NCBI RefSeq assembly: GCF_006439335.1
Contig: NZ_SAWY01000001.1
Location: 124,001 to 188,000 of the forward strand
Direction: 5' to 3'
Origin: Litorilituus lipolyticus
GTDB lineage: Bacteria; Pseudomonadota; Gammaproteobacteria; Enterobacterales; Alteromonadaceae
Length of the DNA stretch: 64,000 nucleotides
Below, in pieces: positions 10,088-20,046 of the stretch. The stretch's first letter is position 1. Every line of letters starts with the position of its first letter. The position numbers and the translations under genes are program-made. Below the pieces are notes generated by a model that saw only the letters and a program-made list of their open reading frames with translations, did not search any database and was not told the origin of the DNA.

Positions 10088-10474
10088 TTAAGCATTAACT
10101 GTCGCTACCTTCTGATAATTAATTTTGCTTAACTGTTTTTTCAATGTTTCTAATTTAAAAGGCTTTACGATAAAACCAGTCACTTTTTCAGCAATCAGTG
10201 ACATCACAACACTTCTATCATCTTCACTCGTTACCATAAGCACTGGTAAATCATGCAGTTTTTGATCCGCCCTAACCTTTTCAAGTAATTGCTTACCATT
10301 TAGGTTTGGCATATGTAAATCAGTAACCAATAAATCATAGTGACTTTGTCTAAGCATTTTTAAAGCTTGCAAGCCATTTTCAGCTTCATCATTATTATGA
10401 TGACCTAAGCTTTTTAGCATATGAACCATTACATTGCGCATAGACGCCATATCATCAACAACAAGTATCTTCAT
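10088..10474 (-). CDS. CheY-like single-domain response regulator, convergent to the che operon
   Basis: A 128-residue receiver domain with D7/D8, phosphoacceptor D52 (TDLHMPNLNG), a T/S switch and K104 in IVKPFK. It is transcribed toward the che operon, with only 31 bases between the two stops. It resembles CheY family members and could be a second target of the CheA encoded here or belong to another kinase. No output domain is fused. The opposite orientation means it has its own promoter. Confidence 0.92.
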   Translation of the reverse strand: MKILVVDDMASMRNVMVHMLKSLGHHNNDEAENGLQALKMLRQSHYDLLVTDLHMPNLNGKQLLEKVRADQKLHDLPVLMVTSEDDRSVVMSLIAEKVTGFIVKPFKLETLKKQLSKINYQKVATVNA

Positions 10475-10578
10475 TAATCAAGTCCTTCTGAAGTCAGCAA
10501 CACCTAAAAGTATAGTGAAATAACCATATATTTCGAGAAATATTTGAAAATGTCATTATATTTTTGATTTGTATAGCC

Positions 10579-10607
10579 TTGACAAAAAGAGTACAAAACC
10601 ATACTTT
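10579..10607 (+). promoter_or_regulatory. Candidate sigma70 promoter, distal, for the membrane protein/XRE pair
   Basis: TTGACA at 10579-10584 and TACTTT at 10602-10607 are separated by 17 bases. The -35 is a perfect match and the -10 is fair. Read by eye; no start-site data. Confidence 0.45.
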
Positions 10608-10620
10608 ATGTAAAATACAC

Positions 10621-10649
10621 TTGACATTCATTCCGACACGCCCTAAAGT
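10621..10649 (+). promoter_or_regulatory. Candidate sigma70 promoter, proximal, for the membrane protein/XRE pair
   Basis: TTGACA at 10621-10626 and TAAAGT at 10644-10649 are separated by 17 bases. The predicted start of transcription falls inside the palindrome at 10653-10668, which fits repression at this promoter. Confidence 0.45.
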
Positions 10650-10652
10650 AAA

Positions 10653-10668
10653 GTAAAGTCAACTTTAC
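10653..10668. promoter_or_regulatory. Palindromic operator candidate
   Basis: GTAAAGT-CA-ACTTTAC is a perfect 7-bp inverted repeat with a 2-base spacer. It covers the predicted transcription start of the proximal promoter and lies 23 bases before the membrane protein start. The small XRE protein encoded second in this unit is the obvious candidate to bind it (autoregulation, inferred). Confidence 0.55.
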
Positions 10669-10691
10669 ATTAAATCAAAGGAGCTTTACCA

Positions 10692-11102
10692 ATGAATAAA
10701 GTTAAAAACTACACCACGGTAAATCAAAAAAACACAAAAAAACTCATGTTTTGGACAGCAGCTTGGGTCATATCAATGGCAATCGCAGCTTTTGCACCAA
10801 GGTTCATTTGGGATTTTAATACCACGTTAACAATTATTGGCGTATTACTTAATATAGCTGCAGGTCTAGGTATGTTATTAGCAAATAGGCAATACCTTAT
10901 CGATCTTGACGAAATGCAACGTAAAATTATGTTAGAAGCTATGGGCCTTACTCTCGGTGTTGGCTTAGTATTTGGGCTAAGTTATGAGCTTTTTGAAGAT
11001 ATAAAACTAATCAACTCTGAACCTGAGATTTCTCATGTCGTGATTGTTATGGCGATCACTTACCTTATTGCTAATATCAAAGGTCACAGGAAGTACCAAT
11101 GA
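10692..11102 (+). CDS. Small four-helix membrane protein paired with XRE regulator
   Basis: I do not recognise the family with certainty. The 136 residues contain four likely membrane helices, near residues 20-40, 44-66, 79-100 and 111-130, with short loops and an acidic segment (YELFEDIK) before the last helix. AAAGGAG 7-12 bases upstream is a strong ribosome-binding site. Its stop overlaps the XRE gene start (ATGA, 11099-11102), so the two are made together. Small membrane protein plus small XRE regulator pairs are common in bacteria; the membrane partner often has no known function. Sensing by the membrane protein with the regulator as output is only a guess. Confidence 0.75.
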   Translation: MNKVKNYTTVNQKNTKKLMFWTAAWVISMAIAAFAPRFIWDFNTTLTIIGVLLNIAAGLGMLLANRQYLIDLDEMQRKIMLEAMGLTLGVGLVFGLSYELFEDIKLINSEPEISHVVIVMAITYLIANIKGHRKYQ

Positions 11103-11302
11103 AAAATCGATTAAAAGTTCTCAGAGCAGAAAGAGACTGGACTCAAGCACAGCTTGCCGATGCATTAAATGTTTCAAGACAAACGATAAATGCCATTGAA
11201 AAAGGTAAGTTTGATCCCAGTTTACCGTTAGCCTTTAAAGCAGCAAGGCTATTTAAAATGCCCATTGAAGAAATCTTTCAAGAAGATACTGAAGAACAGT
11301 AG
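11099..11302 (+). CDS. Small XRE-family transcriptional regulator
   Basis: The 67 residues are a lone helix-turn-helix domain of the Cro/XRE class. LRAERDWTQAQLADALNVSR and QTINAIEKGKFDPSL give the two DNA-binding helices. No effector domain is present. It belongs to the compact YozG-like subgroup often co-translated with a membrane protein, as here (4-base overlap). It probably binds the palindrome at 10653-10668 upstream of its own operon. Confidence 0.9.
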   Translation: MKNRLKVLRAERDWTQAQLADALNVSRQTINAIEKGKFDPSLPLAFKAARLFKMPIEEIFQEDTEEQ

Positions 11303-11387
11303 AGGGATTGAACAGAATGAACGCCTAGTAAAGTCATGGTCATTTATACTAGGCGTTAAGTTAATAAAAATTAAATTGAATTAAATA

Positions 11388-12227
11388 CTATTGGTTTAGT
11401 AATGCCTTACTATGAAAAGCTAAATGCTTTTCAATAAAACTCGCAATAAAATAGTAACTATGATCGTACCCTTCATGTTGATTAATCTCTACGGGGTAAT
11501 TTGCCTTTTTAGCTGCATCAGCAAATTGTTCAATATTAAGTTGCTCTGCTAAAAATTGATCTGCCAACCCTTGCTCAATCATTATCGGCTGCTTTACATT
11601 ATGTTGAGTAATTAACGCTGAGGCATCATATTGTTGCCAAAGTGATTTATCACTACCTAAATAAGCAGTAAATGCCTTTACTCCCCATGGGCAATTCATA
11701 GGGTTACAGATCGGGCTAAACGCCGATATAGATTTATATTGTTCAGGGTTTCTCAGGCCGATAACTAAAGCACCATGCCCACCCATAGAGTGTCCAGCAA
11801 TGCTTTTGTCTGACAACACAGGAAAATTTGCTTCAATTAACTCAGGCAATTCAGCAGATATATAATCATACATTTGATAGTGTTGCTGCCAAGGAGCTTG
11901 AATGGCATTAACATAAAAGCCTGCTCCCTGTCCCAAATCATAGGCATCATCATCAGCTACTTCTTCACCTCGAGGGCTAGTATCTGGCGCGACAATGGCA
12001 ATACCTAACTCAGCAGCGGCTTTAAATGCTCCCGCTTTTTGCATGAAATTCTCATCACTGCAAGTTAAACCAGATAACCAATAAAGCACGGGCACTTTCT
12101 GACTTTCACTTGCTTGTGGTGGTAAATAAATTGCAAAGCGCATCGCAGAGTTAAGGACACTCGATTGATGGCTATACTGTTTGTGCCAACCTGAAAATAC
12201 TTTACTACTACTTATATTATCAATCAT
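11388..12227 (-). CDS. fghA: S-formylglutathione hydrolase
   Basis: A 279-residue esterase of the S-formylglutathione hydrolase (esterase D) family, which splits S-formylglutathione to formate and glutathione, the last step of glutathione-dependent formaldehyde removal. The nucleophile S147 lies in GHSMGGHG; D223 (GLADQF) and H256 (GYDHSYYF) complete the triad. LSGLTCSDENF near residue 51 forms the oxyanion region. It lies 37 bases downstream of the dehydrogenase gene for the preceding step, so the two form an operon. Confidence 0.95.
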   Translation of the reverse strand: MIDNISSSKVFSGWHKQYSHQSSVLNSAMRFAIYLPPQASESQKVPVLYWLSGLTCSDENFMQKAGAFKAAAELGIAIVAPDTSPRGEEVADDDAYDLGQGAGFYVNAIQAPWQQHYQMYDYISAELPELIEANFPVLSDKSIAGHSMGGHGALVIGLRNPEQYKSISAFSPICNPMNCPWGVKAFTAYLGSDKSLWQQYDASALITQHNVKQPIMIEQGLADQFLAEQLNIEQFADAAKKANYPVEINQHEGYDHSYYFIASFIEKHLAFHSKALLNQ

Positions 12228-12264
12228 ATTAAACCCTTTTTATGCGAATCAATATTGCTCGCTA

Positions 12265-13422
<1,158 letters not shown>

Positions 13423-13456
13423 TTAATAATTTACTTAGCAAAAATATATTCTCATA

Positions 13457-13488
13457 AGCTTAGCTCAAACTAACTTAATGGCTAAGCT
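13457..13488. promoter_or_regulatory. Inverted repeat between frmA and the LysR-type gene
   Basis: AGCTTAGC at 13457-13464 and GCTAAGCT at 13481-13488 are perfect 8-bp inverted arms, 24 bases centre to centre. Spacing and position suit a regulator that controls the divergent pair, perhaps the LysR-type protein itself. No T-N11-A core was confirmed. Confidence 0.4.
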
Positions 13489-13569
13489 GACTATATTGTC
13501 ATTATATTTATTTCACAACAGATGATAATATACCACTTTAACAAATAACTTTTACATATAGGTAACAAT

Positions 13570-14436
13570 ATGGAATGGCAAGGTATTAGTGAGTTTGTTG
13601 CGGTGGCAGAAAACAACAGTTTTACTAAAGCAGCAAAAAAGCTGGCTATTTCAACGGCACAAGTGAGTCGACAAGTTACCGCGTTAGAGCAAAAATTAAA
13701 TATTAAGCTCTTGTATCGAACCACTCGAAAAGTATCTTTAACCTTTGAAGGTGAGGTCTTTTTTCAGCACTGCAAACAAGTATTAAATAACTTGCAAGAA
13801 GCAGAGCGTGCTATTGTTAACTTACAAAGCAAACCTCAAGGTAAAATTAAACTCACGGCACCAGCAACTTATGGTGAAAAAAAAATTCTTCCTATCATGA
13901 ACAATTTTTTAATTAGCCATAAAGAAATTTCAATAGATGTAAACTTAACAAATCATCAACTTGACTTGGTTAATGAAGGTTATGACTTGGCAATTCGGTT
14001 AGGAAAACTAAAAGATTCCAGCTTAATGGCAAGTAAAATCACTCAACGTAAAATTTATCTTTGTGCTGCGCCAGGCTACTTACAGGCGTTTGGTACTCCT
14101 CATACCTTATCTGAGTTAACACACCATAACTGCTTATTAGGTACCCGAGATTTCTGGCGCTTTAATGAGGGCACAAAAGAGGTGAATATGCGCGTTTCTG
14201 GTACTTTGCGATGTAATAATGGGCAAGCATTATTAGATGCAGCATTAAAAGGCATTGGCATAGTACAACTTCCTGATTACTATGTGGAGCCTTCAATAAA
14301 AGCTGGGAAATTAGTCACTCTACTCAGCCAATTCCAAGAGCCCGACGAAGATGTTTGGGCGGTACATCCTTTTAATAGGCAGCGCTCACCAAAAATTAAC
14401 GCCTTAGTTGATTATTTGAAAGCACATATCGCTTAA
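13570..14436 (+). CDS. LysR-family transcriptional regulator
   Basis: A 288-residue LysR-type regulator. The winged helix-turn-helix is in residues 1-60 (FTKAAKKLAISTAQVSRQV), followed by the linker helix and a periplasmic-binding-like effector domain (about 90-285). It is divergent from frmA, 174 bases apart, and LysR genes next to frmA/fghA are common in gammaproteobacteria, so it likely controls formaldehyde detoxification. Effector unknown. Confidence 0.92.
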   Translation: MEWQGISEFVAVAENNSFTKAAKKLAISTAQVSRQVTALEQKLNIKLLYRTTRKVSLTFEGEVFFQHCKQVLNNLQEAERAIVNLQSKPQGKIKLTAPATYGEKKILPIMNNFLISHKEISIDVNLTNHQLDLVNEGYDLAIRLGKLKDSSLMASKITQRKIYLCAAPGYLQAFGTPHTLSELTHHNCLLGTRDFWRFNEGTKEVNMRVSGTLRCNNGQALLDAALKGIGIVQLPDYYVEPSIKAGKLVTLLSQFQEPDEDVWAVHPFNRQRSPKINALVDYLKAHIA

Positions 14437-14588
14437 CAAAACTATCAACTAGTTCTTTTCAGCTGGTTCTTTAGATAACTAAACGCATAGCAAAAAATGC
14501 TAAACCTTTAGCTTGGTATATTTTATATCACCATTTAAAACGGTAAGATGGCTCCTTAACAACCATAAAAATATAATTGATATCTACC

Positions 14589-15695
14589 ATGCAATCGATA
14601 ATTCTACGCACTTTTGCGAAGCTCACAATACTACTAGCCACATCATTTGCCGACATAGCACACGCCTGCGAAAACACATTAGACTGGCAACTAACACAAC
14701 TCCCTAAAAATGCTTCACTACGTGGCAGTGCCATGATGGGAAGTTCATTATGGGTGTCTGGCTCAAATAATACCGTTTTTGTCAGTCAAGATGGTGGGAA
14801 AACTTGGCATGATAAATCAGTGAATCACAGCACAATCACTGACTTTCGAGATATTGCATTATTCGATAGCCAAACAGCTATTGTGATGGGAGCAGGCTCA
14901 GGTGAGCTATCTACGCTTTTTAAAACCATTGATGGTGGTAATAGTTGGCACGCTATTTACCAAACACCACATAAGCAGGGCTTTTTTGATTCCATTGCGT
15001 TTTGGGACAATCAGCAAGGTTTATTGATGGGTGACCCTATTGATGGTTATTTCGTCATTAAAAAGACCATAGATGGTGGGAAAACTTGGCAGAGGATCAA
15101 TAAACAGCATTTACCAGCACTAAAAGAAAAAGAAGCCGCATTTGCTGCCAGTGGTAACACGTTAATCACGGGTAAAAATGGCAAAGCATGGTTTACCACA
15201 GGTGGCTTTTCTGCATGGGTATATCATAGTGATGATTATGGAGAAACTTGGCAACGAACTGCTGTGCCGATTCATCAAACAACTCAAACTTCTGGCGGCT
15301 ATGCCCTTGGCAAAAACAGCCTTAATGAAATCTTTGTGCTCGGAGGGGATTATTTAACCCGTGACGGCAGTTATCACAATACTGCCCAACTAAGAAACAA
15401 TACATGGCAAACCACAAATACAGGTAATCACGGCTTAAGAACCGCTATGACGTGTCAGCAAACCATCTGTATCAGCACAGGGAAGCTCGGTTCAGATATT
15501 TCCTTTGATAATGGTAACAACTGGCAAGTTTTAAAAAGACCAAGTCATAGCCAAAAGCCTATAAACACTATAAAATCGCCGACTTTATCAACAACAGACC
15601 AAGGCTTTTATACGTTAGCCAGTGATAACAATACTTTTTTAGCAGCAGGAGCAAAAGGTAATATCGCGGTGATAACACTCAAAGCAAACTTGTAA
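14589..15695 (+). CDS. Secreted BNR/Asp-box repeat protein, Ycf48-like beta-propeller
   Basis: A 368-residue exported protein. The start at 14589 gives a good signal peptide (about residues 1-25, cleavage after the AHA region); an upstream in-frame TTG is less likely. At least five BNR/Asp-box motifs are visible: SQDGGKTW, TIDGGNSW, TIDGGKTW, SDDYGETW and SFDNGNNW. They mark beta-propeller blades as in sialidases and Ycf48/HCF136. No sialidase catalytic arginines were identified, so I do not call it an enzyme. Two bases separate its stop from the Nudix gene start, so they share a transcript. Function unknown. Confidence 0.85.
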   Translation: MQSIILRTFAKLTILLATSFADIAHACENTLDWQLTQLPKNASLRGSAMMGSSLWVSGSNNTVFVSQDGGKTWHDKSVNHSTITDFRDIALFDSQTAIVMGAGSGELSTLFKTIDGGNSWHAIYQTPHKQGFFDSIAFWDNQQGLLMGDPIDGYFVIKKTIDGGKTWQRINKQHLPALKEKEAAFAASGNTLITGKNGKAWFTTGGFSAWVYHSDDYGETWQRTAVPIHQTTQTSGGYALGKNSLNEIFVLGGDYLTRDGSYHNTAQLRNNTWQTTNTGNHGLRTAMTCQQTICISTGKLGSDISFDNGNNWQVLKRPSHSQKPINTIKSPTLSTTDQGFYTLASDNNTFLAAGAKGNIAVITLKANL

Positions 15696-15697
15696 TT

Positions 15698-16216
15698 ATG
15701 CGCTTACTAAAAACGACAACGCACGCTGATATTACTGATTTATCAGCGTCACAATTTACCCGAAAAGCCAGCCGAGCGGTTGTTTTAAAAGGGGAAGATA
15801 TCCTTTTACTCTATACCAAACGTTACCATGATTACAGTTTGCCCGGTGGCGGTATAGATGCACATGAAACCAATATATGCGGCTTAGTTAGAGAATTAAA
15901 AGAAGAAACAGGCGCGCACAATATCAATCATATAAAAGCCTTTGGAAAGTATGAAGAGTACCGCCCTTGGTATAAAGATGATTTTGATATTGTTCATATG
16001 GTGTCATATTGCTACACCTGTACCATTGATGATGAGCTACTCAATCCAGAACTAGAAAGTCATGAAATAGCTAATGGCATGCATCCAACGTGGATAAACA
16101 TTCATGAAGCTATAGCTCATAACGAACATACTATAGCGCACAGTAATAAAAAGGGCATGTCAATTGAACGAGAGACGTTTTTACTTAAGTTAATCGTTAA
16201 AGAGTTAGTGAACTAA
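15698..16216 (+). CDS. Nudix hydrolase
   Basis: A 172-residue protein with a full Nudix box at about residues 51-73: G, five residues, E, seven residues, RELKEETGA. This binds Mg2+ and hydrolyses a nucleoside diphosphate linked to another group. The substrate cannot be told. It starts two bases after the BNR-repeat gene. A second conserved patch (SHEIANGMHPTWI) lies in the C-terminal half. Confidence 0.9.
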   Translation: MRLLKTTTHADITDLSASQFTRKASRAVVLKGEDILLLYTKRYHDYSLPGGGIDAHETNICGLVRELKEETGAHNINHIKAFGKYEEYRPWYKDDFDIVHMVSYCYTCTIDDELLNPELESHEIANGMHPTWINIHEAIAHNEHTIAHSNKKGMSIERETFLLKLIVKELVN

Positions 16217-16230
16217 CAAGTAGTAATATA

Positions 16231-16271
16231 TAAAAAAGGTAAACTTTTCGCATTAAACGACAAAGTTTACC
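16231..16271 (-). terminator. Rho-independent terminator of the Aer-like receptor gene
   Basis: GGTAAACTTT (16238-16247) and AAAGTTTACC (16262-16271) form a 10-bp stem. On the minus strand it is followed by a run of T (A-run at 16232-16237). There is no T-run on the plus side, so it mainly serves the leftward gene. Confidence 0.75.
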
Positions 16272-16335
16272 CTTATTGACAAGGTGATTTTCGCCCCCTT
16301 GAATTACCTATTAATAACCATAAGCGCCTAGAGTG

Positions 16336-17883
16336 CTACTTTCTAAATTGCTTAACCAAGCTATGTTGTTGGTTTAATCGCTCTAGCAAGCTTTGGCTTA
16401 AAACTACAGCATGTTTACCGTGCTCTTCACTTTCTGCCGACATATCACTTATTGTGATAATGTTTTGATTGATCTGCTCAGCAACCACAGATTGCTCTTC
16501 AACAGCAGTAGCTATTTGAATATTTATATTCGCTAACTCTGAGACTTCCGCTGTAATATTAGTTAAAGAATCGCCTGTTTGATTAACTCGTTCAACACAA
16601 TTTTGTGATAGCTCATTACCTTTATTCATCGCCGATGTGGCTGAATCTGACTCAACTTGAAGTTGTGCTAACAGCTTACTTATTTCTTCCGTTGACTGTT
16701 GCGACCTCATCGCAAGTGCCCTGACTTCTTCTGCAACAACGGCAAAGCCTCGACCTTGCTCTCCTGCTCTAGCCGCTTCAATAGCAGCATTCAATGCAAG
16801 TAAGTTTGTTTGATCGGCAATACTGCTAATTTCATCAAGAACTGTAGTAATTGCTTGGCTACCACTGACTAATCGACTAATTGCACTTTCAACTTCTGTT
16901 AATTGCTCTGTCAGCTCACTGATAGCAACAATGGTCTCTTTCACGACACTTTGCCCATCATTGCTGATATCCAAACTTTCTTGTGCGCTAGTAGAAGCCG
17001 TAGCAACGACTTGAGCTATCTCTTGAACGGTTGACGACATCTGATTAATGGCCGTGGCTATTTGTTCAGTTTGACACTTTTGATCATTTAAAATATTAGC
17101 CACATTATTACCACTGTCAGAGGACTCTTTAGCTGTCTCACTAATCGAAGCAGAGTCATCACTAACGCGACCTACAATCGCATTTAATTCAGCTTGTCTC
17201 ATTTTAAGAGCGAGACTAATTGCGCCAATATCATCATTGTTACCAGAATAAATATAACTCATTAAAGGATTATCAAATACCGACTTTGCCTGATTGACAA
17301 CCTCTACATATTTTTTGCGCCAAAAAGAAAAGATGACTAAAGCAATAAAAGAAACAAAAAGACTAGATATCGATAGCCATAAACTTGCCTCTGAGGTAAA
17401 AATAGCTAATGTAGATAAAACAACAATAACAAGTAAAAGTAATTGAACCCATAAGGAAATATCTGTTTGAAACTTAACTTTCTTGGGGGTGTTCCCTTGG
17501 TTCAGCTGCTCATACAAAGCGTCAGCTCGATTAACCACTTGTCTATCAGGAGCTGTTCTGACTGATTGGTATTCAAATATTTCACCACGTTCGTTTTTTA
17601 TCGGGGTGACAAAAGCATTAACCCAATAATAATCACCATTTTTACAGCGATTTTTAACGGGTCCCATCCATGATTTACCTGACTGAATAAAGCCCCATAA
17701 ATTTTTAAAGGCGGCCTTAGGCATATCAGGGTGTCGTACCATGTTGTGCGGATTATTGCTCATTTCATCTAACGAATAGCCTGCAATATCGCAGAAACTT
17801 TTGTTAGCATACTTTATTCGGCTATCTAAATCTGTGGTCGATAGAAGAATTTCAGATTCTTTAAACTTAACTTCTTTACTCAA
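16336..17883 (-). CDS. Aer-like PAS chemoreceptor (predicted FAD redox/oxygen sensor)
   Basis: A 515-residue receptor. The N-terminal PAS domain (about 10-115) carries MVRHPDMP (R50, H51, D53) and W72, the block seen in FAD-binding Aer aerotaxis receptors, so a redox or oxygen cue is likely. Two membrane helices form a hairpin at about 145-190 with no periplasmic domain, again Aer-like. A HAMP-like link and a methyl-accepting signalling domain follow, with tip [18 protein letters not shown]. It stands alone, divergent from the oxygenase gene, so it must use che proteins encoded elsewhere (the operon at 1-10 kb or a flagellar set). Confidence 0.92.
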   Translation of the reverse strand: MSKEVKFKESEILLSTTDLDSRIKYANKSFCDIAGYSLDEMSNNPHNMVRHPDMPKAAFKNLWGFIQSGKSWMGPVKNRCKNGDYYWVNAFVTPIKNERGEIFEYQSVRTAPDRQVVNRADALYEQLNQGNTPKKVKFQTDISLWVQLLLLVIVVLSTLAIFTSEASLWLSISSLFVSFIALVIFSFWRKKYVEVVNQAKSVFDNPLMSYIYSGNNDDIGAISLALKMRQAELNAIVGRVSDDSASISETAKESSDSGNNVANILNDQKCQTEQIATAINQMSSTVQEIAQVVATASTSAQESLDISNDGQSVVKETIVAISELTEQLTEVESAISRLVSGSQAITTVLDEISSIADQTNLLALNAAIEAARAGEQGRGFAVVAEEVRALAMRSQQSTEEISKLLAQLQVESDSATSAMNKGNELSQNCVERVNQTGDSLTNITAEVSELANINIQIATAVEEQSVVAEQINQNIITISDMSAESEEHGKHAVVLSQSLLERLNQQHSLVKQFRK

Positions 17884-18192
17884 AGGAAATACCCCTTTTA
17901 CGAAACATAACTAAACGTATAGTGCTTTGTAATGCTTAACCAACACAACAAAGAACACATTTCATCGATAAGAGTTAATTCCCTTTAAAACCAAAGCATT
18001 GAGCGAAATATTAACGATATTTACCTAGTATTTCTATATGAATGTCTTAACTTCTGTCAATAACATATTTACGATCAAAGAATTAAGAGAGTTTTTTGAT
18101 AATGACATGTTTACATCAACACAGTTGAACTATTTATCAAATCCAGTAAAATAAACCTTACCAAATGGTCAAGAATTTATTATGAGAAAACT
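17884..18192. other. Divergent intergenic region, 309 bases
   Basis: AT-rich spacer between the Aer-like receptor (leftward) and the oxygenase (rightward). It must hold both promoters; only the rightward one could be read with some confidence (18125-18152). No open frame or long repeat was seen. Confidence 0.6.
18125..18152 (+). promoter_or_regulatory. Candidate sigma70 promoter of the oxygenase gene
   Basis: TTGAAC (18125-18130) and TAAAAT (18147-18152) with a 16-base spacer, 41 bases before the start codon. Read by eye. Confidence 0.4.
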
Positions 18193-19035
18193 ATGCAAGT
18201 ACAAGTTGTAGATTATACTGCTGAAGATGCACCACAAAAATTTGTAGAGAGCCTTAGAACTACTGGCTTTGGTGTTTTAGTCAATCACCCTATTCAACAA
18301 AGCTTGGTAGAGTCAATTTATAAAAATTGGCATGAATTTTTTCAAACAGAAGAAAAACACAGTTTTGCCTTTGATCCACAGAAACAAGATGGTTATTTCT
18401 CACCAGAAGTATCAGAAAACGCCAAAGGGCATAGTAAAAAAGATATTAAAGAGTATTACCATATTTATCCTTGGGGTAGGATCCCTAGCCAACTGAAAGA
18501 TGAAATACTGGCCTATTATCAGTCTACATCTGAGCTCGCTGCAGAACTATTGGACTGGGTTGAAGCACATAGCCCTGCAAATGTATCTGAAAAGTATTCT
18601 GAAGCATTATCGAATATGATAAAAGATACGCCAAACACCCTTTTACGCGTTTTACATTACCCGCCATTAACAGGTGATGAAGAGCCTGGTGCCATTAGAG
18701 CCGCTGCACACGAAGATATTAATCTATTAACAATATTACCAGCCGCAAATGAGCCCGGTTTACAAGTACAACAACAAAATGGCGAATGGATGGATGTACC
18801 TGCCGACTTTGGTAACTTAATCATCAACATTGGCGATATGCTACAAGAAGCTTCTGGTGGATACTTCCCGTCAACCAGTCACAGAGTAATTAACCCATCA
18901 GGGAAAGGCAGTGATAAATCTCGTATTTCATTACCCCTATTTTTACACCCGCGCAGTGAAGTTATTCTTTCTGAAAAGCACACACAAGCGAGTTATTTAT
19001 TAGAGCGCTTAAGAGAGTTAGGGGTGAAAGCTTAA
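18193..19035 (+). CDS. 2-oxoglutarate/Fe(II)-dependent oxygenase, isopenicillin N synthase-like
   Basis: A 280-residue protein of the isopenicillin N synthase-like non-haem iron oxygenases. The iron triad is H173 and D175 (AAHEDINLLT) and H230 (TSHRVINP). R244 and S246 (SRISLP) would bind the 2-oxoglutarate carboxylate. The N-terminal region (about 2-105) is the DIOX_N-type fold. The substrate is unknown; relatives act in gibberellin, ethylene and antibiotic chemistry, but the free-standing bacterial members are mostly uncharacterised. Single-gene unit with its own promoter and terminator. Confidence 0.88.
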   Translation: MQVQVVDYTAEDAPQKFVESLRTTGFGVLVNHPIQQSLVESIYKNWHEFFQTEEKHSFAFDPQKQDGYFSPEVSENAKGHSKKDIKEYYHIYPWGRIPSQLKDEILAYYQSTSELAAELLDWVEAHSPANVSEKYSEALSNMIKDTPNTLLRVLHYPPLTGDEEPGAIRAAAHEDINLLTILPAANEPGLQVQQQNGEWMDVPADFGNLIINIGDMLQEASGGYFPSTSHRVINPSGKGSDKSRISLPLFLHPRSEVILSEKHTQASYLLERLRELGVKA

Positions 19036-19081
19036 TAAAGTTTTAAATAACACGCTATTAAAGCCTGACTATATTGAAATT

Positions 19082-19106
19082 AAAAACGGAGCTTTCGCTC
19101 CGTTTT
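19082..19106. terminator. Bidirectional rho-independent terminator
   Basis: ACGGAGC-TTTC-GCTCCGT hairpin with a five-base A-run on the left and a T-run on the right. It ends the oxygenase transcript and, on the other strand, the metal efflux operon. Confidence 0.9.
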
Positions 19107-19129
19107 ATATGTTTCTTTCTCATGAAATA

Positions 19130-19489
19130 CTAATGACTGTGATCATGTTTTTTCGTAAAATCCACAGCATCTTTTACTGCATTAATCTCACCATTTTTAC
19201 CAATATCGAAATATAACGTTTGCGACTTTTCATCATTAGTTGCTTCAATGATATAGCTGTCATCACCTTCTTTAACGACCTGATAGCTTGCTTTTTTCAC
19301 ACTAGCCCATGACGAGTCTATCTTTCCAATAGCCATTCCATAACTTTTAAAGGTCAACATCTTGGCGGCATTTTGCGCTATTTCAACGGCTTTTTCTTGG
19401 TTAACTTTACCGTGTCCACCTGTATGAGCAAAAGCTAGACTTGAGCACAAAAGCAATGTTAAAAAAACGATAACACTAAAATTTTTCAT
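19130..19489 (-). CDS. Small periplasmic protein with His-rich tail, last gene of the efflux operon
   Basis: 119 residues: a signal peptide (1-21, cut after AFA), then HTGGHGKV at the mature N-terminus and KKHDHSH at the C-terminus. The middle (about 28-110) has alternating strands resembling a PepSY-like fold (DDSYIIEA, LYFDIGKNGEIN). I recall similar proteins filed under a domain of unknown function beside heavy-metal RND pumps. The His clusters at both ends suggest a periplasmic metal-binding or metal-passing role; this is inferred. GGAAAG precedes the start. Confidence 0.72.
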   Translation of the reverse strand: MKNFSVIVFLTLLLCSSLAFAHTGGHGKVNQEKAVEIAQNAAKMLTFKSYGMAIGKIDSSWASVKKASYQVVKEGDDSYIIEATNDEKSQTLYFDIGKNGEINAVKDAVDFTKKHDHSH

Positions 19490-19513
19490 ATTTACTTTCC
19501 TATAAATTTAAAA

Positions 19514-20041
19514 CTATTTAAGACCTTCGATGACATAATCACCACTAAAGATCACTTGAACTTCAATATCTTTATCGCTGTTATTTTTCCAATACCAGCC
19601 ATGGGAGCCTGTAAAAGGTGCGGTAAAGCTCCCTTTCATATTATCTACAGTCGCTATGGTATACGACTCAAAGTAACCTGTAGTGTCCCCTTCTGGTTCA
19701 CCATGTAGGTCAACATAAAGTTCACTTTCGCTTGTAGCCCACTGATAAGTCACCTTACTAAACTGCTCAACAGTAAGCTTATACTCAACCCCACGTCCTG
19801 CTGGAACTACGACAACAACAGTATCTTCTCCACCTTTTGATATTGTCGCTTTCTCACTTGACGGTACTTCTGCGTTAAAAACCGTCAATCCGAGTTTTTC
19901 ACCAACACCTGTAGGGTCAATGTTGTACTCAGCAGGTAAAATAAATAACACTAAAGTAATAGCCGCTATAACTATTGATAATAGAGTCGCCCGTATTAGT
20001 GAACGACGTTGCTTATTGGATTCCATAAAAATATTTCTCAT
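19514..20041 (-). CDS. Membrane-anchored periplasmic protein of the efflux operon
   Basis: 175 residues with one membrane helix near residues 16-35, then a periplasmic beta-rich domain (about 60-175) ending in a Gly/Trp-rich patch (HGWYWKNNSDKDIEV). Similar proteins beside RND metal pumps are often labelled transmembrane anchor protein. The start could be 20041 or the ATG five codons in (20026); neither has a clear ribosome-binding site. It lies 5 bases after the HupE/UreJ-like gene. Biochemical role unknown. Confidence 0.72.
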   Translation of the reverse strand: MRNIFMESNKQRRSLIRATLLSIVIAAITLVLFILPAEYNIDPTGVGEKLGLTVFNAEVPSSEKATISKGGEDTVVVVVPAGRGVEYKLTVEQFSKVTYQWATSESELYVDLHGEPEGDTTGYFESYTIATVDNMKGSFTAPFTGSHGWYWKNNSDKDIEVQVIFSGDYVIEGLK

Positions 20042-20046
20042 TAAAA

